This document shows, in pieces, positions 25,145 to 35,151 of a DNA stretch of 36,197 nucleotides. A program made the translations under genes and the position numbers. Source of the DNA: Heyndrickxia coagulans (GTDB lineage Bacteria; Bacillota; Bacilli; Bacillales; Caldibacillaceae); the NCBI GenBank assembly GCA_902796085.1, contig CADBNU010000332.1, forward strand, positions 1 through 36,197, read 5' to 3'. The notes below the pieces were generated by a model that did no database searches, was not told where the DNA came from, and saw nothing but the letters and a program-made list of their open reading frames with translations. The stretch's first letter is position 1. Each line of letters starts with the position of its first letter.

Positions 25145-27055
25145 TTGTACTATAATATTTCGGAAACAGATATCTATCTATTTCATCAAGGTACAAATTA
25201 TTATTCTTATAAAATGTTAGGTTGCCATCATATATTATGGAAAGGTCAACTAGGGTTTCGCTTTTCAACATGGGCACCTCATGCAAAAAAGGTTTCCGTT
25301 GTTGGTGATTTTAACAACTGGAATCCAAATCGTCACCAATTACATAAAGTTAATAATGAAGGGCTCTGGATCGGTTTTTTTACCGATGTTCCGGAAGCAG
25401 TAAATTATAAATATGCGATTGTTACTGCAGATGGTCAGGACATTCTAAAAGCTGATCCATATGCTTTTTATTCTGAATTACGGCCCAATACAGCATCGAT
25501 TACAACAAAAGCATCACGTTTCCATTGGACAGATAAGAAGTGGAGGCAACAAAGAAAAAAGTTCAATCCCTATTCTTCTCCTATTTCTATCTATGAAGTT
25601 CATCTGGGAACGTGGAAGAAAAAAGAGGGTAAATTTTATACATATCGAGAACTAGCGCATGAGCTAATACCATATGTGAAAAAATTAGGTTTTACACATA
25701 TTGAATTACTTCCATTGTCAGAACATCCCTTTGATTTATCATGGGGATATCAAATTACCGGTTATTATTCTGTAACTTCACGTTATGGAACCCCAGAGGA
25801 ATTTAAATATTTCGTTAATGAGTGTCATAATCATAATATAGGTGTCATCATGGATTGGGTGCCTGGACATTTTTGTAAAGATGCACATGGATTAAGAAAG
25901 TTTGATGGTCAGCCTTTATACGAATATCAAGATCCAAAAAAAGCTGAAAAACATGGATGGGGGACACTTGCTTTTGATTTTGGAAGACCTGAAGTACAAA
26001 GTTTTTTAATATCTAATGCGATCTATTGGATTGAAGAGTTTCACATTGACGGTTTACGTGTTGATGCGGTTGCGAGTATGATGTATCTGAATTTTGATCG
26101 ACCCGAATGGGAGGAAAAAATATATAACTCCTTTGGTGATGAAATAAATTTAGAAGCATTAGCGTTTATTCGGAAGTTGAATAAGGTTGTTTTTGAAAAG
26201 GAACCAAACTTTTTAATGATGGCGGAAGATAGTTCTGATTACCCATTAGTTACTGCTCCAACCTATCTAGGTGGATTAGGCTTTAATTATAAATGGAATA
26301 TGGGCTGGATGAACGATATGTTGAAATATATGAAAAAGGATCCAGTCTATCGTAAATGGCATCATCAGTTAATTACATTTTCTTATATGTATGCTTTTTC
26401 TGAAAATTTTTTGCTACCCTTATCACATGATGAGGTTGTCCATGGGAAAAAATCACTTCTTGATAAAATGCCGGGTGACCAATGGCAACAATTTGCCAAT
26501 CTCCGTTTGCTCTATGGGTATATGTTTACTCACCCAGGAAAGAAATTATTGTTTATGGGAGGAGAGTTTGGTCAATATGCAGAATGGAAAGATAAAGAGC
26601 AATTAGATTGGCATTTATTTGAGTATCCGTTACATAATCAAATGTACCATTATTTTAAAACTTTAAACCATTTTTATCGAAAACATTCAGAACTTTATGA
26701 ATTAGACCACGATTCACAAGGGTTTGAGTGGATTGATCCGCATAATATCGAACAAAGCATAATCGCCTTTATTCGTCGCAATAAAGCAAATGAAGAATTA
26801 ATTGTCATTTGTAATTTTACACCTGTTGTGTACTATGATTATAAAATCGGAGTTCCACAACCAGGAACTTATGTTGAAATTTTTAATTCAGATGCAGTTC
26901 AATATGGTGGATCTGGTCAGACCAGTGAAAGTGAACATTTTAGTATACCTAAAAAATGGCATGGTTTTGGTCAACATATCAAAGTAAAAATTCCACCATT
27001 GGCAATTGCAATATATAAAAAAATAAAAGAAGAAAAAGAGGAGGAGATCTCTTGA
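25145..27055 (+). CDS. glgB: 1,4-alpha-glucan branching enzyme
   Basis: A GH13 branching enzyme of 636 residues that moves alpha-1,4 chains to alpha-1,6 positions on glycogen. An N-terminal CBM48 domain ([20 protein letters not shown]) precedes the barrel. Catalytic residues are Asp307 in DGLRVDAV, Glu361 in MAEDSS and Asp429 in SHDEVVHG, with spacing as in known GlgB proteins. The short N-terminus matches the Bacillus type. The TTG start at 25145 follows AAAGGAGGG. It is the first gene of glgBCDAP and overlaps glgC by four bases (TTGA), which couples their translation. Confidence 0.96.
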   Translation: MYYNISETDIYLFHQGTNYYSYKMLGCHHILWKGQLGFRFSTWAPHAKKVSVVGDFNNWNPNRHQLHKVNNEGLWIGFFTDVPEAVNYKYAIVTADGQDILKADPYAFYSELRPNTASITTKASRFHWTDKKWRQQRKKFNPYSSPISIYEVHLGTWKKKEGKFYTYRELAHELIPYVKKLGFTHIELLPLSEHPFDLSWGYQITGYYSVTSRYGTPEEFKYFVNECHNHNIGVIMDWVPGHFCKDAHGLRKFDGQPLYEYQDPKKAEKHGWGTLAFDFGRPEVQSFLISNAIYWIEEFHIDGLRVDAVASMMYLNFDRPEWEEKIYNSFGDEINLEALAFIRKLNKVVFEKEPNFLMMAEDSSDYPLVTAPTYLGGLGFNYKWNMGWMNDMLKYMKKDPVYRKWHHQLITFSYMYAFSENFLLPLSHDEVVHGKKSLLDKMPGDQWQQFANLRLLYGYMFTHPGKKLLFMGGEFGQYAEWKDKEQLDWHLFEYPLHNQMYHYFKTLNHFYRKHSELYELDHDSQGFEWIDPHNIEQSIIAFIRRNKANEELIVICNFTPVVYYDYKIGVPQPGTYVEIFNSDAVQYGGSGQTSESEHFSIPKKWHGFGQHIKVKIPPLAIAIYKKIKEEKEEEIS

Positions 27056-28212
27056 AAGAATGTGTCGGAATGTTATTGGCTGGTGGGGAAGGGAAAAGAC
27101 TTGGATTGTTAACCCATGATTTAGCAAAACCTGCAGTACCCTTTGGAGGTAAATATCGTATTATTGATTTTACTTTAAGTAATTGTACAAATTCTAGCAT
27201 CTTTACGGTCGGTGTACTTACACAATATTCACCTTTAGAACTTACAAAACATATTGGCAATGGTCAGCCGTGGGAAATGAATCGCAGTGACGGTGGGATT
27301 ACGATTTTATCTCCTTATACAGCAAAACATGGTGGAGACTGGTATTCTGGTACTGCCGATGCCATTTACCAAAATATCCATTTTATCGAACAATATAATC
27401 CAAAATATGTCCTTGTTATGTCTGGTGATCATATTTATCAAATGGATTACCAACAACTATTAAAACAGCATAAAGAAATGAAGGCAGATGCAACAATTTC
27501 AGTGATTGAAGTTCCATGGAAAGAAGCATCTCGCTTTGGCATTTTAAATACAAATGAAAAGTTAAAAATCTATGAATTTGAAGAGAAACCAAAACAGCCG
27601 AAAAATAATTTGGCATCAATGGGAATATATGTGTTTACATGGGAAGTTTTAAAAAGATATTTAATTAAAGATGCACAGTTAAGCACTTCAAGCCATGATT
27701 TTGGTAAAGATATCATTCCGGCAATGCTACATGACGGATTAAAATTATACGCTTTTAAATTCCAAGGATATTGGAAAGATGTTGGAACAATCCAAAGTTA
27801 TTGGGAAGCAAATATGGATTTGTTAAAAGAAGATAGTGAGTTAGATTTAGACAATAAAAAATGGCGTATTTATACAAATAATTCACATTTCCCTCCTCAA
27901 TTTATTTGTGGAAGTGCAACGGTAAAAAATTCAATTGTCAATGATGGATGTAAAATTTTAGGTGGGGGCATTGAGAAGTCGATTCTATTTCGTGATGTAG
28001 AAATTCAAAAAGATGCGGTTGTCACCCAATCGATTCTACATTCTGGTGTAAAAGTAGGAAGAAAGTGCGTATTAGAGAAAGTAATCGTTATGGAAAACAC
28101 AATTATACCAGATGGTACACATATTGTTGCAGCATCTAGTGATGATCCAGTGGTTATCAATCAAGAAATATTGGAACAAAAAACATATGTCATTGGCGGT
28201 GAAAATCGATGA
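27052..28212 (+). CDS. glgC: Glucose-1-phosphate adenylyltransferase, GlgC subunit
   Basis: The catalytic ADP-glucose pyrophosphorylase subunit, 386 residues, making ADP-glucose from ATP and glucose-1-phosphate. The nucleotide-binding motif [14 protein letters not shown] is at residues 8-21. [15 protein letters not shown], the sugar-phosphate site FEEKP, and SGDHIY follow. A C-terminal left-handed beta-helix is suggested by the hexapeptide-like repeats from about residue 290. The TTG start at 27052 overlaps the glgB stop and follows GAGGAGGAG. The end overlaps glgD by four bases (ATGA). Confidence 0.96.
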   Translation: MKECVGMLLAGGEGKRLGLLTHDLAKPAVPFGGKYRIIDFTLSNCTNSSIFTVGVLTQYSPLELTKHIGNGQPWEMNRSDGGITILSPYTAKHGGDWYSGTADAIYQNIHFIEQYNPKYVLVMSGDHIYQMDYQQLLKQHKEMKADATISVIEVPWKEASRFGILNTNEKLKIYEFEEKPKQPKNNLASMGIYVFTWEVLKRYLIKDAQLSTSSHDFGKDIIPAMLHDGLKLYAFKFQGYWKDVGTIQSYWEANMDLLKEDSELDLDNKKWRIYTNNSHFPPQFICGSATVKNSIVNDGCKILGGGIEKSILFRDVEIQKDAVVTQSILHSGVKVGRKCVLEKVIVMENTIIPDGTHIVAASSDDPVVINQEILEQKTYVIGGENR

Positions 28213-29315
28213 AACGATTAATGGGACTTATTAATTTAGATCATGAACATCATTTATTTAATGAATTAACGTACTTTCGCAATAGTGCATCAATTCCTTT
28301 TGCCGGAAGATACAGACTAATCGATTTTACATTGTCAAATATCGTGAATACTGGAATAGAAGAAGTAGCCATCTTTGTTCGGAACAAATATCGATCATTA
28401 CTTGATCATCTAGGCACAGGAGAAAATTGGGATTTGAACCGAAGAAACGGTGGTTTATTTATCCTACCTCCGGACTGGAATGATCCTTCCGATAAATCAA
28501 AGGGAGATTTACAATTTTTCCATAATAATCGTGATTATTTTCATCGTAGTAATGCCGAGTATGTTTTAATCAGTGGAAGTCAGTTTATTACCAACACTGA
28601 TTATAAAGAAGCCTTTCAATTTCATTTAGATCGTGGTGCTGATGTAACCTTAATTTCGACACAAGTGGAAAAGCTTCTACCCGAACACGAACGTTTTTTC
28701 AAAGTAGAGGCAGACGATTTGGGATGGGTTAAAAACATAACGAATGATAAACATAATCCATTAATTTTTACCGGTGTTTATATCATAAACAAGGAACTGT
28801 TAATGAAACTCGTTGATGAATGTATTGCTTATCATAAAGATCACTTTTTTGTACACGGTGTTGCGGAAAAAATCAATCAACTTAAAATTCAAAATTATCG
28901 GTACCGTGGTTATAGTGCATTTATCAATTCTATAGAAAGTTATTATCGACAAAATATGAAATTATTATGCTTAGAAGACTACGAGAAATTATTTTATCAG
29001 AAACATTTAGTGCGGACGAAAATTTCGAATAATCCATCTGTACAATATAAAAAGCATGCGCAAGTAAATCGTTCTATATTGGCAAATGGATGTGTCATCA
29101 ATGGGAAAATTGAAGGAAGCATATTATTTAGAGGAGTCGAAGTTCATAAAGGTTCTTCAATAAAAAATTCAATTATCATGCAACGATGCACAATTGAAGA
29201 AGATGTTTATTTAGAAAATGTCATTCTTGATAAAGATGTTCAAATTACGAAAGGCCAACGATTAATTGGTTCTCCAGATAAACCTTTTGTTGTTGCGAAA
29301 CGACAAGTCATTTAG
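28209..29315 (+). CDS. glgD: ADP-glucose pyrophosphorylase regulatory subunit GlgD
   Basis: A 368-residue GlgC paralogue that forms a heteromer with GlgC. It keeps the fold ([34 protein letters not shown]) but lacks the N-terminal GGxGxRL nucleotide loop, which here reads [14 protein letters not shown]. It is therefore expected to be non-catalytic and to modify GlgC activity, as reported for other Firmicutes. Like B. subtilis GlgD it ends in a beta-helix-like region. The ATG overlaps the glgC stop, so translation is coupled. Confidence 0.94.
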   Translation: MKRLMGLINLDHEHHLFNELTYFRNSASIPFAGRYRLIDFTLSNIVNTGIEEVAIFVRNKYRSLLDHLGTGENWDLNRRNGGLFILPPDWNDPSDKSKGDLQFFHNNRDYFHRSNAEYVLISGSQFITNTDYKEAFQFHLDRGADVTLISTQVEKLLPEHERFFKVEADDLGWVKNITNDKHNPLIFTGVYIINKELLMKLVDECIAYHKDHFFVHGVAEKINQLKIQNYRYRGYSAFINSIESYYRQNMKLLCLEDYEKLFYQKHLVRTKISNNPSVQYKKHAQVNRSILANGCVINGKIEGSILFRGVEVHKGSSIKNSIIMQRCTIEEDVYLENVILDKDVQITKGQRLIGSPDKPFVVAKRQVI

Positions 29316-29353
29316 ATTATATAAATTATTTTAGTAGGGAGGAGAGAGAAAAA

Positions 29354-30784
29354 TTGGAAAAAGTACTTTTTGTAGCATCGGAATGTGCACCATTTATAAA
29401 AACTGGGGGCTTAGGGGATGTTGTTGGCTCTCTTCCTCAAAGTTTAAAAGAACATGAAAATATCGATGTTCGTGTCATTTTACCATTTTATGATGAAATG
29501 AGTGAAGAATGGAAAAGGAAAGTTGAGTATTTGACAACATTGAATGTAAAACTAGGTTGGCGCAATCAAGAAGCTACCATATATTGGTTGAAATACAATC
29601 ACATTATTTATTATTTCATTGCCAACGACTATTATTTTACGAGGAAAGGTATATATGGCTATTATGATGATGGCGAAAGATTTGTCTTTTTCTCCCATGC
29701 CGTTATCGAAAGCCTTAAAGTCTTGGATTTCCAACCAGATATTTTACACGGTCACGACTGGCAAGCAGGAATCGCTGTTGCATTAGCAAAAATATTGCAG
29801 CCGACTCCAAATTTAAAAACTGTCTTAACAATTCATAATATAAAATATCAAGGCATTATGCCATTGGACATGTTTGATGACTTTTTCTTATTACCAAGGG
29901 AACATGTAAGTGGGATGGAATGGAACAGCATGTTAAATTGTTTAAAAGCGGGCATATTTCATGCTGATAAAGTGACAACCGTTAGTCCATCGTATGCAGA
30001 AGAAATTCAATATCCATATTATAGTGAAGGGCTCCATCCAATCTTGAAACAAAAAGCCCAAAGTTTGCAAGGTATTATAAATGGGATCGATACGAAAGTG
30101 TATAACCCTTTAACAGACCCTTTTATCCCGGTAAATTATCGTTCTGCTCGTAGTAAAAAGAAAGACAATAAAGTGTATCTGCAAGAAGAATTAGGATTGC
30201 CGATTGATCGTGAAAAACCACTTTATATTTTAATTTCTCGATTAGTCGAACAAAAAGGTATTCATTTGTTAATGCATATTTTTGATGAATTTATCCAAAG
30301 TGATGTTCAGTTTATTGTTCTTGGTACAGGAGAAGCACAGTTTGAAAACTTTTTTAAATATGTCAATGATCAGTATCCTGATAAAGTTCGGTCCTTAATT
30401 ACCTTTAGTGAATCCTATGCAAGGAAAATGTATGCGGCTGCAGACTTCTTTCTCATGCCATCTAAATTTGAACCTTGTGGACTATCTCAACTAATTGCCT
30501 TGCAATATAAAACAGTACCAATTGTAAGAGAAACAGGTGGTTTAAGAGATACGATACAACCGTATAATGAAATAACAGGAGAAGGGAATGGGTTTAGTTT
30601 TTCAAACTATAATGCCCATGATTTTCTACATGTTTTACGTTATTCTTTAGATATTTACTACCGACCTGAGCATTTTCAACAATTGTTAAAAAATGTGAAT
30701 AAAAGTCAATTTAGCTGGAAAGATTCTGCAAAGGAATATGCTCATTTATATAAAACTCTATTACCGACAACGATCACCATTTAA
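29354..30784 (+). CDS. glgA: Glycogen synthase
   Basis: A GT5 glycogen synthase of 476 residues, adding glucose from ADP-glucose to alpha-1,4 chains. The ADP-glucose site KTGGLGDVVG lies at 16-25. HGHDWQAG, TIHNIKYQG and the C-terminal nucleotide-sugar motif FEPCGLSQLIAL, with the conserved Glu, are all present. The TTG start at 29354 follows GGGAGGAGAG. It lies 38 bases after glgD and 12 bases before glgP, with no terminator on either side, so it is inside the operon. Confidence 0.96.
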   Translation: MEKVLFVASECAPFIKTGGLGDVVGSLPQSLKEHENIDVRVILPFYDEMSEEWKRKVEYLTTLNVKLGWRNQEATIYWLKYNHIIYYFIANDYYFTRKGIYGYYDDGERFVFFSHAVIESLKVLDFQPDILHGHDWQAGIAVALAKILQPTPNLKTVLTIHNIKYQGIMPLDMFDDFFLLPREHVSGMEWNSMLNCLKAGIFHADKVTTVSPSYAEEIQYPYYSEGLHPILKQKAQSLQGIINGIDTKVYNPLTDPFIPVNYRSARSKKKDNKVYLQEELGLPIDREKPLYILISRLVEQKGIHLLMHIFDEFIQSDVQFIVLGTGEAQFENFFKYVNDQYPDKVRSLITFSESYARKMYAAADFFLMPSKFEPCGLSQLIALQYKTVPIVRETGGLRDTIQPYNEITGEGNGFSFSNYNAHDFLHVLRYSLDIYYRPEHFQQLLKNVNKSQFSWKDSAKEYAHLYKTLLPTTITI

Positions 30785-30796
30785 GGAGGTACTTGG

Positions 30797-33229
30797 TTGA
30801 GTACAGGATCAGTATACACTACGGAATGGCTAAAGAAACGTGTTATCGAAGTGATTTCAAAACAATTTGGAAAATCAGTTAAAGAAGCTTCAAAAAAAGA
30901 TATGTATTTCGCCCTAGCTAATGTTGTAAACAGTGAAATTCGCGAAAAGTGGCAAAATACGAATAAAAAATATAACGAGAATGGTCATAAGCAGCTTTAT
31001 TATTTATCAATGGAGTTTTTAATTGGTCGGTTATTAAGAAATAACTTATTAAATTGTGGGTTATTGCAAGTTACTGAAAAAGTGATGGAAGAATTAGGAT
31101 TTCAATTAGACGCTATATTAGAAGAAGAGGAAGATGCAGGGTTAGGGAATGGGGGATTGGGTAGACTAGCTGCCTGTTTTCTTGATTCTCTTGCTTCATT
31201 AAAATATCCTGGTCACGGATTTGGGATCCGCTATCGATATGGTTTATTTGAACAAAGAATTATACATGGTAATCAAGTAGAATTGCCGGATAATTGGCTT
31301 ACAGAACCATATCCTTGGGAAACGAGGAAAGAAGATGAGGCCATTATTGTCCAATTTCATGGCAATGTCCACATGTTTAAGCGAAATGACGGTTCGTTAG
31401 AATTTAAATATGAAAATACAGATAAAGTTTTGGCGATACCGTATGATGTACCTATAGTTGGTTATCAAAATGATACGGTAAATACATTACGGCTTTGGAG
31501 TGCAGAACCAATTTATTACGATAAGGTCGATAGTTTGGACGATATGTTTTTCAGGGATTTAAACCATCAACATTCGATCGAACAAATTTCTGGATTTCTT
31601 TACCCTGATGATTCTAGTTTAGAAGGAAAAGAATTACGATTAAAGCAACAATACTTTCTAACTTCGGCAACAATCCAACATATTATTAAACAATTTAAAA
31701 ACAATTACAGACTCCCTTTAACAAGGCTACATGAAAAAGTTGTTATTCAAATTAATGATACTCATCCAACCCTTGCCATACCAGAATTAATGAGAATATT
31801 AATGGATGAGGAGAGATTCGGATGGGACGAAGCCTGGGAAATTACCACGAACGTTTTTGCATACACGAATCATACAATTATGGAAGAAGCATTGGAAACT
31901 TGGCCAATTGATTTGTTTAAAAATCTCTTACCAAGAATATATATGATTGTTCATGAAATCAATGAACGATTTTGTAAAAGACTTTGGTTTGATTATCCGG
32001 AAATGCGTGAAAGAATCCCGAATATGGCGATCATCGCATATGGAAAAATCCACATGGCCCGACTTGCTATGGTCGGCAGCTTTTCAGTCAATGGTGTCGC
32101 CAAACTTCATACCAAAATTTTAAAAGAAAAAGTCATGAATGATTTTTACACTATTGAACCGCATAAATTTAACAATAAAACGAATGGAATTACGCATAGA
32201 CGCTGGCTATTACAAATTAATCCGAAGCTTGGTAATTTAATAACGGAATTAATCGGACCGCAATGGATTCTCCGACCAAAACAGATGATCCATTTATTAA
32301 AGTATTCCAAGGATAGGACAATCCTTGAAAAATTCGATAGGGTTAAAAACGAAAATAAACAAACATTAGCCAATTATATTTATGAACAAACAGGCATAAA
32401 AGTGGATACAAGTTCGATTTTTGATGTACATATTAAACGACTCCATGAATATAAACGTCAATTGTTAAATGTTTTTCATATCATTTATTTATATCATGAA
32501 TTGAAGGATAATCCGAATTTAGATATTACGCCTCGGACATTTATCTTTGGAGCAAAAGCAGCACCAGGTTATCATATTGCAAAAGAAATCATTAAATTAA
32601 TTAATAGTGTGGCAACAAAAGTAAATAATGATCCAGATGTAAAGGACAAACTAAAAGTTATCTTTTTAGAAAATTATAATGTTAGTCTAGCTGAGAAAAT
32701 TATACCTGCTGCTGATGTGAGTGAGCAAATTTCGACAGCTAGTAAAGAAGCATCTGGGACCGGGAATATGAAGTTAATGATGAATGGTGCATTAACCATT
32801 GGAACGTTGGATGGTGCAAATGTAGAAATTTGTGAACTCGTTGGTAAAGAAAACATGTTTATTTTTGGTCTTAAAGCTGAAGAAGTGATCGCTTTTTATG
32901 AACAAGGGGGCTATGATGCAAGGGATATTTATAATACCGATGACCGAATTCGACGTATAATGGATTTATTAAATGACGGGGAATTCGGTAAGCAAAGTAT
33001 TGAATTTAAGGATATTTATTATCATATTTTGTATCATAATGATCCTTACTTTGTCCTTAAAGATTTTGAATCTTATTTGGAAGCCCATGAATTAATTGAT
33101 CAAACATATCGCGATAAGTACACTTGGACCCATAAAAGTGCTGTGAATATTGCCCATTCAGGGAAATTTTCCAGCGATCAAACGATCCAAGAATATGTGA
33201 ATGATATTTGGAAAATTAAAAAACTTTAA
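30797..33229 (+). CDS. glgP: Glycogen phosphorylase
   Basis: A GT35 pyridoxal-phosphate phosphorylase of 810 residues releasing glucose-1-phosphate from alpha-1,4 glucan ends. The conserved EDAGLGNGGLGRLAACFLDS segment is near residue 110. The cofactor Lys659 is in EASGTGNMKLMMNGALTIGT, and the sequence is full length for bacterial GlgP. The TTG start at 30797 follows AAGGAGGT. As the last gene of the operon it lets the cell mobilise the glycogen the upstream genes make; the divergent pullulanase can remove the resulting limit branches. Confidence 0.97.
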   Translation: MSTGSVYTTEWLKKRVIEVISKQFGKSVKEASKKDMYFALANVVNSEIREKWQNTNKKYNENGHKQLYYLSMEFLIGRLLRNNLLNCGLLQVTEKVMEELGFQLDAILEEEEDAGLGNGGLGRLAACFLDSLASLKYPGHGFGIRYRYGLFEQRIIHGNQVELPDNWLTEPYPWETRKEDEAIIVQFHGNVHMFKRNDGSLEFKYENTDKVLAIPYDVPIVGYQNDTVNTLRLWSAEPIYYDKVDSLDDMFFRDLNHQHSIEQISGFLYPDDSSLEGKELRLKQQYFLTSATIQHIIKQFKNNYRLPLTRLHEKVVIQINDTHPTLAIPELMRILMDEERFGWDEAWEITTNVFAYTNHTIMEEALETWPIDLFKNLLPRIYMIVHEINERFCKRLWFDYPEMRERIPNMAIIAYGKIHMARLAMVGSFSVNGVAKLHTKILKEKVMNDFYTIEPHKFNNKTNGITHRRWLLQINPKLGNLITELIGPQWILRPKQMIHLLKYSKDRTILEKFDRVKNENKQTLANYIYEQTGIKVDTSSIFDVHIKRLHEYKRQLLNVFHIIYLYHELKDNPNLDITPRTFIFGAKAAPGYHIAKEIIKLINSVATKVNNDPDVKDKLKVIFLENYNVSLAEKIIPAADVSEQISTASKEASGTGNMKLMMNGALTIGTLDGANVEICELVGKENMFIFGLKAEEVIAFYEQGGYDARDIYNTDDRIRRIMDLLNDGEFGKQSIEFKDIYYHILYHNDPYFVLKDFESYLEAHELIDQTYRDKYTWTHKSAVNIAHSGKFSSDQTIQEYVNDIWKIKKL

Positions 33230-33237
33230 AAGATTAT

Positions 33238-33310
33238 AAGGGTATAGTAACAATCTGTCGCAAGCCTATTTAGGCTTGGAAACGGATTGCTTACTATACC
33301 TTTATTTTTA
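33238..33310 (+). terminator. Long compound terminator of the glg operon
   Basis: The outer stem pairs AAGGGTATAGTAA and CAATCTGT (33238-33258) with ACGGATTG and TTACTATACC plus TTT (33282-33303), with one bulged base and two G-U pairs. An inner perfect hairpin, AAGCCT-ATTT-AGGCTT (33262-33277), sits on top. TTTATTTTT follows the last pairs. It is unusually long for an intrinsic terminator. Confidence 0.88.
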
Positions 33311-33410
33311 TAAAAATTCCATAAACAAACAATCATAAACTTTATGTTACTAGACAGAATGTAGTTAAAGGTAAATTATGATTGATCATCAAAATAAGGT
33401 AGGTGAAAAA

Positions 33411-33677
33411 ATGGTGCTGTTTCAATCAAATGATCATTATATGCCTGGAGATATTGTCTATGTCATTTAAAGAAATCCACATACACAAAATGTTGCCAAT
33501 ATACAAGAAGCGGCGGTTGTACGCCATCCAGAAAACGAAAATGAGTTAGCACTTTTTTTATATGAAACCTATTATCCACTTACAGATGAAATTGCTGTTT
33601 TTAAAACAGAGTCGGAAGCGCAAGCAGCCTATGAATACTATTTTGGTGATGAAGAACAAGAATCGTTTTTCGGATAA
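33411..33677 (+). pseudogene. splA: splA homologue with an in-frame stop codon
   Basis: The frame encodes 19 residues (MVLFQSNDHYMPGDIVYVI), then TAA at 33468-33470. It then continues in frame for 68 residues (RNPHTQNVANIQEAAVVRHP and onward, including ELALFLYETYYPL) to the stop at 33675-33677. The rest reads as an intact SplA, the small regulator that precedes splB in B. subtilis. An AGGTGAAAAA ribosome site precedes the ATG. The stop probably replaces a Tyr codon (TAT or TAC). No ATG, GTG or TTG soon after the stop offers restart. A sequencing error is possible. A clear sigma-G promoter was not found upstream. Confidence 0.75.
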
Positions 33678-33706
33678 TTTATTTCAATAAAAGGAAAGGG
33701 ATGTGT

Positions 33707-34735
33707 ATGGTTAAACCATTTATTCCAAAATTAGTATATTTTGAGCCAAAAGCACTGGACTATCCATTAGGACAGCAATTATTTGAAAAATTTAAAAACA
33801 TGAATATTGAAATTCGAAATACTACATCACATAATCAAATCCGGAATTTACCAGGTGAAAATGATTTCCAAAAATATCGTGTTGCCAAATCGACATTAGT
33901 TGTCGGCATTAGAAAGACTTTAAAGTTCGATACTTCCAAACCGTCTGCAGAATATGCTATTCCGCTTGCTACGGGCTGTATGGGACATTGTCATTATTGT
34001 TACTTACAAACAACCATGGGCTCAAAGCCATATATACGGACATATGTTAATGTTGAGGAAATTTTAGAGCAGGCTGATAAATATATGGAAGAACGTGCCC
34101 CAGAAATTACAAGATTTGAGGCAGCATGTACTTCAGATATTGTCGGCATTGATCATTTAACCCATACATTAAAGAGGGCCATTGAACATTTCGGACAGTC
34201 AGATCTTGGTCAGCTTAGGTTTGTTACTAAATTTGAACATGTCGACCATTTACTTGATGCAAAACATAATGGGAAAACAAGATTCCGTTTCAGTATTAAT
34301 GCTGATTATGTAATACGCTATTTTGAACCAGGAACATCACGGCTTGATAAAAGAATTGAAGCAGCTGCAAAAGTTGCTAAGGCAGGGTACCCTTTAGGTT
34401 TTATTGTTGCACCAATCTACTTACATGAAGGTTGGGAAGAAGGATATTATCAAATGTTTGAAAAATTAGATGCGGAACTTCCTCAAGAAGCTAGAAAAGA
34501 TATCACATTTGAATTTATACAACATCGATTTACAAAACCAGCGAAACGAGTGATACAAAAAAACTATCCAATGACAAAATTAGAACTAGATGAAGAAAAA
34601 AGAAAATATAAATGGGGGAGATACGGTATAGGGAAGTATGTTTATCGTACTGAGCAACAAGAGGATATCAAATCCCATTTACAAGAATATATGCATAAAT
34701 TTTTCCCTCATGCAAAATTAGAATATTTCACATAA
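33707..34735 (+). CDS. splB: Spore photoproduct lyase
   Basis: A radical SAM enzyme of 342 residues, the same length as B. subtilis SplB. It reverses the spore photoproduct thymine dimer when spores germinate. The iron-sulphur motif CMGHCHYC gives Cys91, Cys95 and Cys98. The hydrogen-donor Cys141 is present in AACTSDIVGIDH, so all known catalytic residues are there. The C-terminus RYKWGRYGIGKYVYR is conserved. The ATG at 33707 is preferred to ATG at 33701 because of spacing from AAAGGAAAGGG and the family start. The gene lies 29 bases after the broken splA and looks fully functional. Confidence 0.97.
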   Translation: MVKPFIPKLVYFEPKALDYPLGQQLFEKFKNMNIEIRNTTSHNQIRNLPGENDFQKYRVAKSTLVVGIRKTLKFDTSKPSAEYAIPLATGCMGHCHYCYLQTTMGSKPYIRTYVNVEEILEQADKYMEERAPEITRFEAACTSDIVGIDHLTHTLKRAIEHFGQSDLGQLRFVTKFEHVDHLLDAKHNGKTRFRFSINADYVIRYFEPGTSRLDKRIEAAAKVAKAGYPLGFIVAPIYLHEGWEEGYYQMFEKLDAELPQEARKDITFEFIQHRFTKPAKRVIQKNYPMTKLELDEEKRKYKWGRYGIGKYVYRTEQQEDIKSHLQEYMHKFFPHAKLEYFT

Positions 34736-34777
34736 TTTTATTATGTCAACGAAATCTGTTCTCTTTTTAATTAAAAT

Positions 34778-34832
34778 CTTGTCCTTCTTTCCCCTCTTCT
34801 GTCATATATTAGAATTTGAGGGGGAGGACAAG
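34778..34832 (+). promoter_or_regulatory. Hairpin covering the yqhV Shine-Dalgarno site
   Basis: CTTGTCC (34778-34784) pairs perfectly with GGACAAG (34826-34832), and CCCCTC (34791-34796) with GAGGGG (34818-34823), separated by a small internal loop. The 3' strands contain the whole GAGGGGGAGG ribosome site and end two bases before the ATG. This is the most complete site occlusion of the three in the window. No U-run follows. Confidence 0.55.
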
Positions 34833-34834
34833 CG

Positions 34835-35110
34835 ATGTTTCATTTGTTTGACAAAGCCATTTTAGGCATGTCAATTTTACGTTTATTATCAGGAACGATT
34901 GAAATTATTGTTGCGTTGGTCATATTAAAATTAAATCATGTTGAAAAAGCATTAATGATCAATAGTATGTTAGCTATTGTAGGACCAATCATTTTAATTT
35001 TAACAACATCTATTGGTTTAATTGGACTTGCGGACAAAATATCCCTTACTAAAATCTTTTGGATTGTTATTGGCATTTGCTTTATTCTCTATGGAGTCAA
35101 TAGTAAATAG
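34835..35110 (+). CDS. yqhV: YqhV-like small membrane protein (DUF2619)
   Basis: A 91-residue protein with three hydrophobic segments: LRLLSGTIEIIVALVIL, then MLAIVGPIILILTTSIGLIG, and IFWIVIGICFILYGV. The first loop has KLNHVEKALMINSMLAIVGP, which I recall as typical of YqhV. In B. subtilis yqhV lies next to the spoIIIA operon. Here it follows splB, so it is relocated, though still among spore-linked genes. Function is unknown. The ATG at 34835 follows GGGGGAGG. Confidence 0.8.
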   Translation: MFHLFDKAILGMSILRLLSGTIEIIVALVILKLNHVEKALMINSMLAIVGPIILILTTSIGLIGLADKISLTKIFWIVIGICFILYGVNSK

Positions 35111-35151
35111 GTAAAACCTTTCATTTAACATCTGGAATACAATCTCTAATA

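Noticed and set aside
28209-29315. glgD as a second catalytic glgC
   Set aside because: The GGxGxRL nucleotide loop is missing, and size and position fit the regulatory GlgD subunit.
33319-33352. Sigma-G promoter for the spl genes
   Set aside because: Partial matches to -35 and -10 elements exist, but they are about 22 bases apart, too far for a credible promoter.
33465-33500. Restart of splA translation after the TAA
   Set aside because: No ATG, GTG or TTG in frame with a ribosome site follows closely, so an intact shorter SplA is unlikely.
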